DNA from: Vibrio maritimus
GTDB lineage: Bacteria > Pseudomonadota > Gammaproteobacteria > Enterobacterales > Vibrionaceae
NCBI GenBank assembly: GCA_003263775.1
Contig: JYJJ01000097.1
Coordinates: 1 to 32,617 of the forward strand
Direction: 5' to 3'
DNA length: 32,617 nt
Positions 14,741 to 23,414 of this stretch are shown piece by piece. The notes beneath the pieces are model-generated. The model had not been told where the DNA came from. It searched no databases and saw nothing but the letters and a program-made list of their open reading frames with translations. The translations under genes and the position numbers were made by a program. Positions within the stretch are counted from its first letter, which is position 1; the number at the start of each line of letters is the position of its first letter.

Positions 14741-16911
14741 ATGGATCCTTCTCTTCTTCTCGACGGTCTCAATGACAAGCAGCGTGAAGCTGTTGCAGCC
14801 CCTTTAGAGCACATGCTCGTCCTCGCCGGTGCAGGCAGTGGTAAAACGCGCGTGCTTGTGCATCGTATTGCTTGGCTTATGTCTGTTGAGAACGCCTCTC
14901 CGTTTTCCATTATGTCTGTGACCTTTACCAATAAAGCGGCAGCAGAGATGAGAGGACGTATTGAAGAGCTGATGATGGGCAGCGCTTCGGGTATGTGGAA
15001 CGGTACGTTCCACGGCATCTGTCACCGTATCCTGCGTGCGCATTATCTTGATGCTAAGTTGCCGGAAGACTTCCAAATCATCGATACTGACGATCAACAA
15101 AGGCTATTAAAGCGTCTCATCAAGGCACAGAACCTGGATGATAAGCAGTGGCCAGCACGCCAAGCGGCTTGGTGGATTAATGGTAAGAAAGATGAGGGTT
15201 ACGACCTCAACACATCGATAGCTACCAAGATCCAGTGACCAAGACCTATCTGCAGATCTACACCGCTTACCAAGAGGCGTGTGACCGTGCTGGGCTGGTG
15301 GACTTTGCAGAAATCCTGCTACGTGCCCATGAACTGCTGCGCGACAACAAGTTTGTTCGCGAGCACTACCAAGCGCGCTTCAAACACATTCTGGTGGATG
15401 AGTTCCAAGACACCAACAACATCCAGTACGCGTGGCTACGAATGATGACCGGCGCTGACTGTAAGGTGATGATTGTTGGCGATGATGACCAGTCTATTTA
15501 TGGCTGGCGTGGTGCTAAGGTCGAGAATATTCAGAAGTTCTTAGATGAATATCTAGGCGCGAAAACTATTCGCTTGGAACAAAACTACCGCTCCACTAAA
15601 ACCATCCTTGAAGCGGCCAACGAGTTGATTGCCAACAATACAGAACGTATGGGTAAAGAGCTATGGACGGATGGCAACGAGGGTGAAAAGATTTCCGTTT
15701 ACTCTGCGTATAACGAGCTGGATGAAGCACGTTTTGCCGTGGGTAAGATTAAAGAGTGGCAAGACAAAGGTGGCAGTCTGACAGATTGCGCCATGCTGTA
15801 TCGAAACAACGCCCAGTCCCGTGTATTGGAAGAAGCCTTGATCCAAGCGCAGCTTCCGTACCGAATTTATGGTGGTATGCGATTCTTCGAGCGCCAAGAG
15901 ATCAAAGATGCCTTGGGCTATTTGCGCTTGATGGCTAATCGCAATGATGATGCAGCGTTCGAGCGTATTGTGAATACACCAACTCGTGGGTTGGGGGATA
16001 AAACCCTAGATACCATTCGTTTCGCTGCGCGTGATCGCGGGGCAACGCTGTGGGAAGCAAGTATTGCACTACTCGATGAGAAGGTTCTCGCTGGGCGAGC
16101 TGCTGGCGCGCTGTCGCGTTTTATTGAACTTATCAACGCACTCGAAGACGACACGTTTGAATCGCCGCTTCATGAGCAAACTGACCATGTGATTAAGACC
16201 TCTGGGCTATTTGCTATGTATGAGCAAGAGAAGGGCGAAAAGTCTAAGGCGCGTATTGAAAACTTGGAAGAGCTCGTCACCGCAACGCGTCAGTTTGAGA
16301 AACCGGAAGAAGCGGAAGATATGACGCTACTGACGGCGTTCTTAACTCATGCAGCGTTAGAAGCTGGTGAAGGTCAAGCGGATGAGTTTGATGATGCGGT
16401 GCAGCTAATGACACTGCATAGTGCCAAAGGTCTCGAGTTCCCAATGGTATTTATGGTAGGTGTCGAAGAGGGCATGTTCCCTAGCCAGATGTCGGCGGAA
16501 GAAGCGGGCAGGTTAGAGGAAGAGCGTCGCCTCTGTTATGTAGGCATGACGCGAGCGATGGAAAAGCTGTTCATCACCTATGCCGAGATGCGTCGCCTGT
16601 ATGGCCAAGATAAGTATCATAAGCCATCGCGCTTTATTCGTGAGCTGCCAGAAACGTGTTTGCAAGAAGTCCGCATGAAGGCGCAAGTCAGCCGCCCAAC
16701 GACAGCGGGTCGCTTTAGCCAAACGGAAGTGAAGAATAACTTCAACGAAACGGGCTTTAATCTGGGTGAGCGCGTGATGCACCCTAAATTTGGTGAAGGA
16801 ACCATCATCAACTTTGAAGGAAGTGGTCCGCAAAGCCGCGTACAAGTTGCCTTTAACGGTGAGGGTATTAAATGGTTGGTGACTCAGTACGCCAAGCTGG
16901 AAAAGCTGTAA
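14741..16911 (+). CDS. uvrD: DNA helicase II UvrD (frame broken at ~15196-15200)
   Basis: A superfamily 1 3'-5' helicase for nucleotide excision and mismatch repair. The Walker A motif AGAGSGKT is at residues 29-36. Later motifs VDEFQDTN, GDDDQSIYGWRGA, LEQNYRS, LMTLHSAKGLEFP and VGMTRAMEKL are all present. The first frame stops at 15238. The expected GLRPQHIDSYQDPVTKTY is recovered by adding one base at GGGTTACGA (15196-15201). The repaired length is 723 residues, against ~720 in E. coli. The C-terminal Tudor-like tail (GERVMHPKFGEGTIINFEG) is intact. Probably a sequencing deletion. Confidence 0.92.
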
Positions 16912-16935
16912 ACGACTTGATATGAACGTTTAACG

Positions 16936-16966
16936 GAAAAGGAGCTTATCGATGAGCTCCTTTTTT
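16936..16966 (+). terminator. uvrD terminator
   Basis: GGAGCT/AGCTCC arms (16941-16960, with an inner ATCGAT) preceded by AAAA and followed by six T. Confidence 0.85.
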
Positions 16967-17018
16967 GTATCTAGTGTTCTAGGTCGAGCGTTGTTTTGAA
17001 TGGCTAGATCGCAGACAA

Positions 17019-17437
17019 AGAAAAACCCCGAGGCTTGCGCCCATCGGGGTTATAGTCTTACTCGCAGCAATCCGGCTACTAAAAGTGCTCCATGCATCTA
17101 ATCCATGATAGTGTGCTGTAATCCGTCAGCTTAGTCCTTTCGTCGCCTTCCTAGCGGTGTCCTAATGATCTTATCCTGATCTGCTAACAATCCTCGTTAG
17201 CGCACTTCACTTGTTCCCTGAGCGGTGTCCCTGACATCATCCTGATGCTAAGTCCTTGCCTCATCCAGAGGTGTCCATTGTCTTTCCTTAGTAGCAACCA
17301 TCCTAGTTACTATTGCGTCCATTCAATGTCCAATTTGCTATCCATGCCGATCATTCATCCTGAATAACCGTATCTTCTTCCTGAAGATGCCCAAATCCCT
17401 GAGCGTTTCCTGTTCCGTGTCAGCATCCTTCCGACAT
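17019..17437 (-). ncRNA. csrB: CsrB-family RNA, CsrA-sequestering
   Basis: No protein gene exists between 16912 and 17642. Read on the minus strand, 17437-17019 is an array of short hairpins with GGA in the loops, for example GATC-AGGATAA-GATC, CTAAC-GAGGATT-GTTAG, ATC-AGGAT-GAT, ATTC-AGGAT-GAAT and ATCTTC-AGGAA-GAAGAT. By hand count about 27 GGA trinucleotides occur in ~420 bases. The RNA ends in a strong terminator (AACCCCGA/TCGGGGTT, 17024-17051) followed by T5. This is the hallmark of CsrB/RsmZ RNAs, which bind many CsrA dimers and relieve translational repression. Vibrios carry several such RNAs, so the exact copy name is uncertain. The 5' end is inferred from the promoter. Confidence 0.92.
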
Positions 17438-17442
17438 GGTTA

Positions 17443-17470
17443 ATATTAAACGAAACTGGCCTCGGAGCAA
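17443..17470 (-). promoter_or_regulatory. csrB: csrB promoter
   Basis: On the minus strand TTGCTC (17470-17465) and TAATAT (17448-17443) are 16 bases apart, placing the start near 17437, just before the first GGA element. Confidence 0.5.
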
Positions 17471-17596
17471 TCCAGTTAAACAGTAATAATCCATTGTCTC
17501 AGCAAAGAGAAATTACCTTGTTTTTATATAAAACAATAACTTATGGTGTTTTAGGGTTGAATGCTTGTAGCACGAAGCGATAAACACCTAAGGCTT

Positions 17597-17614
17597 TGTG
17601 AGAGATCTCGCACA
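17597..17614. promoter_or_regulatory. VarA/UvrY (GacA)-type activator site upstream of csrB
   Basis: TGTGAGAGATCTCGCACA matches 16 of 18 bases of the palindrome TGTGAGAGATCTCTTACA recalled for the UvrY/SirA site at enterobacterial csrB. It is centred ~168 bases upstream of the inferred csrB start, a far-upstream position like that in E. coli. Confidence 0.7.
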
Positions 17615-17642
17615 CGCTGCGTGTCGAATGGCGCAAAATATC

Positions 17643-18299
17643 CTAAAGGCTGGAAATCACCTGTGTGAAGATGGTCACACCAATCCCTGAAAACAGCACA
17701 CCACATAGCCCATCGATGTAGATAGCGGCTGATCCAAGCTTACGCTGCATGCGCTTAGTCGACAGTGCCCAGGCTAAAAACGAGAACCAAGCCAAGGAAA
17801 GTGACCATAGAATCACCAGTGCAGCCACTTTACCCGGAATCGACATGGTTGATGGCACCAAGCTAGACATCAAGCTGATAAAGAACACCAAGGCCTTTGG
17901 GTTGAGAATATTAGTGGTAAAGCCGCGAGAGAACGCCTGTCTTCGACTTGAAAGCAGTAGACTTGGGTCATTGGCAAGATCACTTGGCTGGTGGCGCTGT
18001 GCCCATCTACCCCATACGGAGCGTAGGGCGCCGATACCTAGGTAAAGCAAATAGCTGCCGCCAGCGATTTGCACCACGGCAAATAGCGTCGGGTGCTGAT
18101 GAACGACATAGCTCACGCCCGTTAGACTGAAAATCGAGTGTAGCAAGATGCCAAATGACAGTCCCAGGGCAATATAAAAACCAGTCTGGCGTCCAAATCG
18201 AGTCGCATTTTGTACCACGAGCGCAAAGTCGGGTCCTGGGCTCATAAGCGCAACAAAGTGCACCGTAGCCAGTGTCATTAGGATAGTAATTTCATTCAT
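17643..18299 (-). CDS. LysE/RhtB-family amino acid exporter
   Basis: A membrane protein of 218 residues with about six hydrophobic segments and the family signature MSPGPDFALVVQNATRFGRQTGFYIALG near the N-terminus. It exports amino acids or similar small metabolites across the inner membrane; the substrate is unknown. It lies 20 bases after the AraC-type regulator on the same strand, so the two are likely one operon and the regulator its sensor. The ribosome site is weak, which suits coupling. Its 3' side faces the csrB upstream site. Confidence 0.9.
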   Translation of the reverse strand: MNEITILMTLATVHFVALMSPGPDFALVVQNATRFGRQTGFYIALGLSFGILLHSIFSLTGVSYVVHQHPTLFAVVQIAGGSYLLYLGIGALRSVWGRWAQRHQPSDLANDPSLLLSSRRQAFSRGFTTNILNPKALVFFISLMSSLVPSTMSIPGKVAALVILWSLSLAWFSFLAWALSTKRMQRKLGSAAIYIDGLCGVLFSGIGVTIFTQVISSL

Positions 18300-18319
18300 G
18301 TTCGTTCTAAGAAAACTAG

Positions 18320-19111
18320 TTAGTTAATGTTTGAAGGAGAAACGCCGTAGACGTTTCGAAATGCCTTACTAAAGTGTGCTTGGTCGTAAAACCCGGTTTG
18401 CAGCGCAACTTGCACTGCGCTCTTTCCGGCTTTCATCAGTGTCATACTCTTCTCAAGCCTCAGTCTGGTAAGCCAAGCATGCGGTGACATTCCGGTTGCC
18501 AGTTTAAATTGGCGATGAAACTGCCTTGGGCTCAAATCACAAAGTTTAGCAAGCTGCTCTAGGCGGATTGCTTGGTCGAGATGCGCCATCACATAGTCTC
18601 GAACGAGCGTGAGTGACTGAGTACCAATGGCATGTGTCTCGGTAGCGAGTGGTTTGCCGTGTCGGTCTAGTATGTTCTGAAAGCTATCTAGGGGAATGCA
18701 ATCTAGCGCCAAAGCACTCACTTGGTTGCTACTGAGCGTTTGATGTGTCTCCAGCAATGAGCGAAACAATCCGGGCTCACGGACAATGGGTGAGTGAAAG
18801 CCTAAACCGCCAGAACTGTTACTCATTGAAAATTGCGTTAGCCAAGGAGCAGAGACCGTCAGTACTTTTACCTCATAACCTTCTTCAAAGCGTGCTTGTC
18901 CGTCATGGAGTTCATCAGGGGGCATCAAGACCAAGTCTCCAGGACCACTGGTGTACGATGTGCCCTTTAGCTGAAACTGCTGCTGGCCACTGACAATCAA
19001 CCCAAAGTGATAGTCGAGATGGTAGTGCTTCTGAAATGCAAACTTTTTGTATGAGCCGTTAATGAGATTAATATCTGGGATCGGCGACGACAGGTAATCT
19101 ATCTTCTCCAT
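18320..19111 (-). CDS. AraC-family regulator with N-terminal cupin domain
   Basis: 263 residues. The N-terminal ~130 residues form a cupin-like sensor (QKHYHLDYHFGLIVSGQQQF, GDLVLMPPDELHDG). The C-terminal ~100 residues carry two helix-turn-helix units (IRLEQLAKLCDLSPRQFHRQFK and SAVQVALQTGFYDQAHFSKAFRNVYGVSP). ATG 19111 was chosen for GAAGGAG 5 bases upstream; the frame is open further upstream without support. Its position next to a LysE exporter is a common pairing in which this type of regulator controls the exporter. The inducer is unknown. Confidence 0.92.
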   Translation of the reverse strand: MEKIDYLSSPIPDINLINGSYKKFAFQKHYHLDYHFGLIVSGQQQFQLKGTSYTSGPGDLVLMPPDELHDGQARFEEGYEVKVLTVSAPWLTQFSMSNSSGGLGFHSPIVREPGLFRSLLETHQTLSSNQVSALALDCIPLDSFQNILDRHGKPLATETHAIGTQSLTLVRDYVMAHLDQAIRLEQLAKLCDLSPRQFHRQFKLATGMSPHAWLTRLRLEKSMTLMKAGKSAVQVALQTGFYDQAHFSKAFRNVYGVSPSNIN

Positions 19112-19163
19112 ATGATCTCCTTCTATTAATAACATTGGCTCCAGTATAGGAGGGGAAAAGGCG

Positions 19164-19189
19164 AGGTGTCTTGTAAAAAATGGACACCT
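19164..19189. promoter_or_regulatory. Inverted repeat upstream of the AraC-type gene
   Basis: AGGTGTC (19164-19170) and GACACCT (19183-19189) are exact inverted repeats 12 bases apart, between the end of rarD and the regulator. There is no T tract after the repeat on the minus strand, so an operator is more likely than a terminator. Confidence 0.4.
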
Positions 19190-19208
19190 CACACATCAAA
19201 TTGTGGGT

Positions 19209-20110
19209 TTAACGCTTCTTGTTAGCTCGGTTGGTTTTCAGTCCATCAAAGCTAAACACGACCAATGCACCCCAGATGAAAGCAAAGGTGAGCGCTTTAT
19301 CTAAGGTAAAGGCTTCGCCATACACCAGCACGGCCAGCAAGAACATCAAGCTCGGCCCAATGTATTGGAAAAAGCCTAGCGTCGACAGCTTCAAACGTGT
19401 CGCCGCACCGGTAAAGCACAATAGTGGTAGCGTGGTGACGATACCCGCTGAGATAAGCAGTAGGTTCAGTGTCGTGCTGTTATCTATCATATTTGACGTC
19501 GCCGTATCCGCGATAAATAGCACATAAATGGCGGCTGCTGGCAGCATTACTAAGGTTTCAATGAACAGCCCTGTTTGCGCATCTAAACTGACTTTTTTAC
19601 GCAGCAAGCCGTAAAGGCCAAAGCTCATTGCCAGTGCAAGGGCAACAACGGGTACTGAACCAAATGCAATTAGCTGAATTAGAACGCCGATAGTGGCGAG
19701 TGCGACCGCAAACCACTGCAGTTTTCTAAGTCGTTCACCTAAGAACAGCATGCCGAGTATCACGTTGATGAGCGGGTTAATGTAGTAACCCAGACTAGCA
19801 TCGAGCATGTGATTGGCGTTAACCGCCAGATAAAGATAAGCCAGTTAACACCTACTAATAGTGCGGTGGTGACTAGGTAGCCCATCTTCTTTTTTGAACG
19901 CAATACATCGCGAACGCTGCGCCAGCGTCGACCGAAATGAAGCAAGGCAGTCAGCAACACAAATGACCAGATCACTCGGTGGCTGAGAATTTCTAAGGGA
20001 GAGACGCTACTTAGTGCTTTAAAGTAGATAGGGGCAATACCCCACATTGTGTAGGCACCGATGGCGAGTAAAACGCCTTGTTTGGCTCTTTGTTGTTCTT
20101 CTAGTGACAT
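19209..20110 (-). CDS. rarD: RarD, EamA/DMT-family transporter (frame broken at ~19826)
   Basis: A membrane protein of the drug/metabolite transporter superfamily with ten hydrophobic segments. E. coli RarD gives its name to the group; its substrate is unclear. The first frame (from ATG 20110, MSLEEQQRAKQG) covers the first EamA half up to NWLIFIW, then goes astray. The continuation AVNANHMLDASLGYYINPL is in another frame and is restored by adding one C in CCGCC (19823-19827, plus strand). The repaired length is 300 residues, normal for RarD. The break is probably a sequencing deletion in a short homopolymer. Confidence 0.88.
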
Positions 20111-20316
20111 GCAAATTTTCTCAAGAGCGGGTCTGTGACCATAAAAGGGGGAGGAAAGCGTTTGAGTATAACGTGTTGTGGTGTTTTGGACTATTTAATG
20201 CTCGATCTGATGCTACTTTTTCTTCACCTCGCAGAGCAAATTGAGTTTCCTTCAAGTGACAACCCCTCTACAATGTAGCGTTTTCGACCAATCAAAGACT
20301 TTCATCAGGATATTGC

Positions 20317-22148
20317 ATGACCGCTGTACTCGCTGCAGAACAATCTGAATCGCAACCCAGTTCGCAGTCGGTCTTAGAGTCCGTTTTCGGCTATCAAGAG
20401 TTTCGTCCAGGACAGCAAGAAGTTATCGACAGTGCCATTGCGGGCAACGATGGTTTCGTGATCATGCCAACCGGTGGTGGTAAATCTCTGTGCTATCAGA
20501 TCCCCGCCTTAGTGAGACCCGGCGTGACCTTGGTGATCTCGCCACTGATTTCCCTGATGAAAGATCAAGTCGACCAGCTTAAGGCTGATGGCGTTGCTGC
20601 TGAGTGCATTAACTCGACTCAGTCGAGAGAGGCGTTGATTGATATCTATCGCCGCATGAACAGCGGACAGATCAAGCTGGTGTATGTGTCGCCAGAGCGT
20701 GTGTTGATGCACGACTTCATCGAAAGGCTAGAGCATATTGAGCTGTCGATGATTGCCGTGGATGAAGCGCACTGTATTTCTCAGTGGGGGCACGATTTTC
20801 GCCCTGAGTATGCCGCGCTTGGTCGACTAAAAGAGCAATTTCCCTACGTGCCGTTGTGGCGCTGACAGCAACGGCAGACGACGCCACTCGCAAAGACATC
20901 ATCCACAGACTCAATCTACAAAACCCGCACGAATACTTAGGCAGCTTCGACAGACCCAATATTCGCTACACCTTGATTGAGAAGCATAAGCCTGTCTCAC
21001 AGATAGTGCGCTTTCTTGGTGAGAACAAGGGCGGTAGCGGAATCATCTATTGTGGTAGCCGTAAGAAAGTGGAAATGCTCACGGAAAAGCTTTGTGGCAA
21101 CCATATCCGAGCGGCAGGCTACCATGCTGGTATGGATACCGATGAGCGCGCCTATGTTCAAGATGCCTTTCAGCGTGACGACATCCAGGTCGTGGTTGCA
21201 ACGGTGGCCTTTGGTATGGGTATCAACAAGCCGAACGTACGTTTCGTTGCTCACTTTGATATCCGCGCAACATCGAATCTTACTACCAAGAGACTGGCCG
21301 AGCTGGGCGAGATGGTTTACCCGCAGAAGCGATGATGCTTTACGATCCTGCTGATATGGGCTGCTGCGCCGCATGGTGGATGAAAAGCCAGAAGGACCAC
21401 AAAAGCAGGTAGAGAGTCATAAGCTTAATGCCATGAGTGCGTTTGCTGAAGCGCAAACCTGTCGTCGTCAGGTACTGCTTAATTACTTTGGTGAGTATCG
21501 CGAGCAGCCTTGTGGTAACTGCGACATCTGCTTGGATCCCCCTAAGCATTTTGATGCTACGCAAGAGGCGCAAAAAGCACTTTCTTGCGTCTATCGCGTC
21601 AATCAAAGCTTTGGTATTAGCTACGTGGTGGAGGTGCTACGTGGTATGTCGAATATCCGTATTCGCGAGCATGGCCATGACAAGCTCACCACTTACGGTA
21701 TTGGCCGCGATCATAGTCACGATTACTGGGTGAGTATCTTTAGACAGTTGGTACACAAAGGGCTACTGAGCCAAAACATCACCCGTAACTCGACATTGCA
21801 ACTGACAGAAGAAGCGCGTCCTCTGCTGCGCGGTGAAACCACACTAGAGCTTGCTGTACCAAGACTCGATACCGCAGCTCGCAGCGCGAAATCCGATAAG
21901 CTGGCGTCGAAACACTACGACAAGAAGCTGTTTGCCAAACTACGTAAACTGCGCAAGTCGATTGCCGATGAAGATGGCTTGCCACCGTATGTGGTGTTCA
22001 GTGACGCTACTTTGATTGATATGGCGGAAATTTTACCGACTCGTATGGTGAAATGCTTGCCGTGAATGGGGTGGGTGAGCGCAAGCTTGAAAAGTATGCC
22101 GATCCTTTCCTCGACTTAATACAGGAGCACTTAACTGGTCATGGCTGA
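20317..22148 (+). CDS. recQ: ATP-dependent DNA helicase RecQ (four single-base breaks)
   Basis: A superfamily 2 3'-5' helicase of the RecF pathway. Walker A TGGGKS is at residues 52-57 and DEAH at 149-152, followed by QWGHDFRPEYA, VVVATVAFGMGINKPNVRFV, the zinc cluster CRRQVLLNYF and CGNCDIC, the winged helix (SALQL-like STLQLTEEARP) and the HRDC domain. The frame breaks at ~20853 (VPVVALTATA expected), ~21263 (HFDIPRNIESYYQETGRAGRDG expected), ~21363 (MGWLRRMVDEKP expected) and ~22043 (PTRYGEMLAVNGVGERKLEKY expected). One added base at each restores 611 residues, against 609 in E. coli, ending at 22146-22148 and overlapping the next start. Confidence 0.9.
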
Positions 22149-22443
22149 TTTTGGTCTTCGTGAATATATTGAACAGGAAGGCAAGCTACTTATTGTTACG
22201 CCTTCTTTTGATTTTGATAGCTTTGATTCACTAGCGATGTCGATGCTCGACCAGCTCGGCGCAACCGTGGTGGAAAAGCAGTGGGACGCAGACATTCACT
22301 CTTGGCTGGTGGATTTTGAAGGCTGCCGCATGCTTTTAAAAGGTGAGCACTACAGTGAATCGATGTGGCTTGAAGCTTTAGATATCTCTGCAAGCAAAGA
22401 AGAGTTTGATTTCTTAGCGGGGCTATTTCGTCGCGGTTTTTGA
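22141..22443 (+). CDS. Small conserved protein, possibly DUF3630
   Basis: 100 residues, acidic and soluble, with no signal or membrane segment. The sequence (SFDFDSFDSLAMSMLDQLGATVVEKQWDADIHSWLVDFEGCRMLLKGEHYSESMWLEALD) resembles short proteins of unknown function seen beside recQ in vibrios; the DUF3630 assignment is from memory and not certain. ATG 22141 overlaps the restored recQ stop by 8 bases, so translation is probably coupled to recQ. Function unknown. Confidence 0.8.
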   Translation: MADFGLREYIEQEGKLLIVTPSFDFDSFDSLAMSMLDQLGATVVEKQWDADIHSWLVDFEGCRMLLKGEHYSESMWLEALDISASKEEFDFLAGLFRRGF

Positions 22444-22493
22444 CATAACGCATTCAGTGGTTAGCTAGAAAACGTTTGCTCTATTATCCTCTA

Positions 22494-22521
22494 TTGCGCG
22501 TTAAATTGATTAATGTATAAT
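22494..22521 (+). promoter_or_regulatory. yhhQ: yhhQ promoter
   Basis: TTGCGC (22494-22499) and TATAAT (22516-22521) with a 16-base spacer, 132 bases upstream of the yhhQ start, leave a long structured leader. Confidence 0.6.
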
Positions 22522-22595
22522 CGCCCGCCGCTGAGCTTAGTTAATCAAACAATGAGTTAAATAAGCGGCACAACAAACCATTTTATTAGTCACTC

Positions 22596-22632
22596 GAGGC
22601 TTTGCCTCAACTTGGGTTCCCTCAACCCCAAG
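22596..22632 (+). promoter_or_regulatory. Double-hairpin leader in front of yhhQ
   Basis: GAGGC/GCCTC with a 3-base loop (22596-22608) is followed two bases later by CTTGGGTT/AACCCCAAG with loop CCCTC (22611-22632). The loop CCCTC is complementary to GAGG of the first stem, so a competing fold or pseudoknot is possible. The gene imports a queuosine precursor, so a preQ1-type sensor would make sense, but the sequence does not match the preQ1 classes as I know them. Confidence 0.35.
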
Positions 22633-22652
22633 CAAAACGAAAAAGGTACAAT

Positions 22653-23324
22653 ATGAACCCGTTTTCCCCTGCGCAGCAGCGCAAAGCCCTGACATTTCTT
22701 GTTTTATTTCACTTGGTGATCATCGCATCCAGTAATTACTTGGTGCAGCTACCGTTTACTATTTTCGGTTTCCACACCACGTGGGGCGCATTTACTTTCC
22801 CATTCATTTTCCTTGCGACCGATCTGACCGTGCGTATCTTTGGTGCTGGTTTAGCCCGTAAGATCATCTTCTTGGTCATGCTGCCTGCGTTGGCGGTGTC
22901 GTATGGATTATCGGTATTGTTCTTTGAAGGGCAGTTCCAAGGCTTTGGACACTTAGGTGAATTTAACTTGTTTGTTGCTCGTATCGCTGCGGCAAGTTTT
23001 ATGGCTTACCTGCTGGGACAAATCCTAGATGTGCATGTCTTCAACCGTCTGCGCCAAATGAAGCAGTGGTGGGTGGCTCCGACATGTTCAACACTGTTTG
23101 GTAACGCGCTGGATACGCTGGCCTTCTTTGCTATCGCATTCTACCAAAGCCCAGATCCGTTTATGGCAGAGCACTGGACGGAGATCGCTTTGGTCGACTA
23201 CGGCTTTAAATTGGTGATCAGTCTCGGCTTGTTCGTTCCTATGTACGGCGTCCTGCTCAATTTCTTGGTGAAGAAGCTGACAGCAGTGAACCCAGAGTTA
23301 AAGGTGACCGGCGTAAAAGCCTAA
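22653..23324 (+). CDS. yhhQ: Queuosine-precursor transporter YhhQ (preQ0/preQ1)
   Basis: A membrane protein of 223 residues with six or more hydrophobic segments. Family marks are NYLVQLPFTIFGFHTTWGAFTFPFIFLATDLTVRIFG near the N-terminus, and CSTLFGNALDTLAFFAIAF later. YhhQ proteins import 7-deazaguanine precursors for queuosine tRNA modification. ATG 22653 was chosen for AAAAGG upstream and the standard MNPF start; the frame is open upstream through the leader hairpins. Length matches E. coli YhhQ (~221). Confidence 0.92.
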   Translation: MNPFSPAQQRKALTFLVLFHLVIIASSNYLVQLPFTIFGFHTTWGAFTFPFIFLATDLTVRIFGAGLARKIIFLVMLPALAVSYGLSVLFFEGQFQGFGHLGEFNLFVARIAAASFMAYLLGQILDVHVFNRLRQMKQWWVAPTCSTLFGNALDTLAFFAIAFYQSPDPFMAEHWTEIALVDYGFKLVISLGLFVPMYGVLLNFLVKKLTAVNPELKVTGVKA

Positions 23325-23345
23325 CGAGTCTCTAGAAGCTATATA

Positions 23346-23380
23346 TAAAAAATCCCGAACTGTTTGGTTCGGGATTTTTT
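23346..23380. terminator. Bidirectional terminator yhhQ / gppA
   Basis: ATCCCGAAC (23352-23360) pairs with GTTCGGGAT (23367-23375), with A6 before and T6 after, between convergent genes. Confidence 0.88.
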
Positions 23381-23414
23381 TCACAGTAATCAGCTTGAGC
23401 CGCTTGAATCAGGC

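Noticed and set aside
17019..17437. Hairpin array as a CRISPR or integron-like repeat array
   Set aside because: The units differ in sequence and spacing; only the GGA loop is shared, which fits CsrB and not identical direct repeats with spacers.
14741..22148. Programmed frameshifting in uvrD or recQ
   Set aside because: No slippery heptamer plus structure at the breaks. Family members are read in one frame, and the same single-base loss recurs in unrelated genes, which points to sequence error.
22596..22632. preQ1 class I riboswitch
   Set aside because: The first stem has only a 3-base loop, and the A-rich tail and loop residues needed for the class I pseudoknot are not in place.
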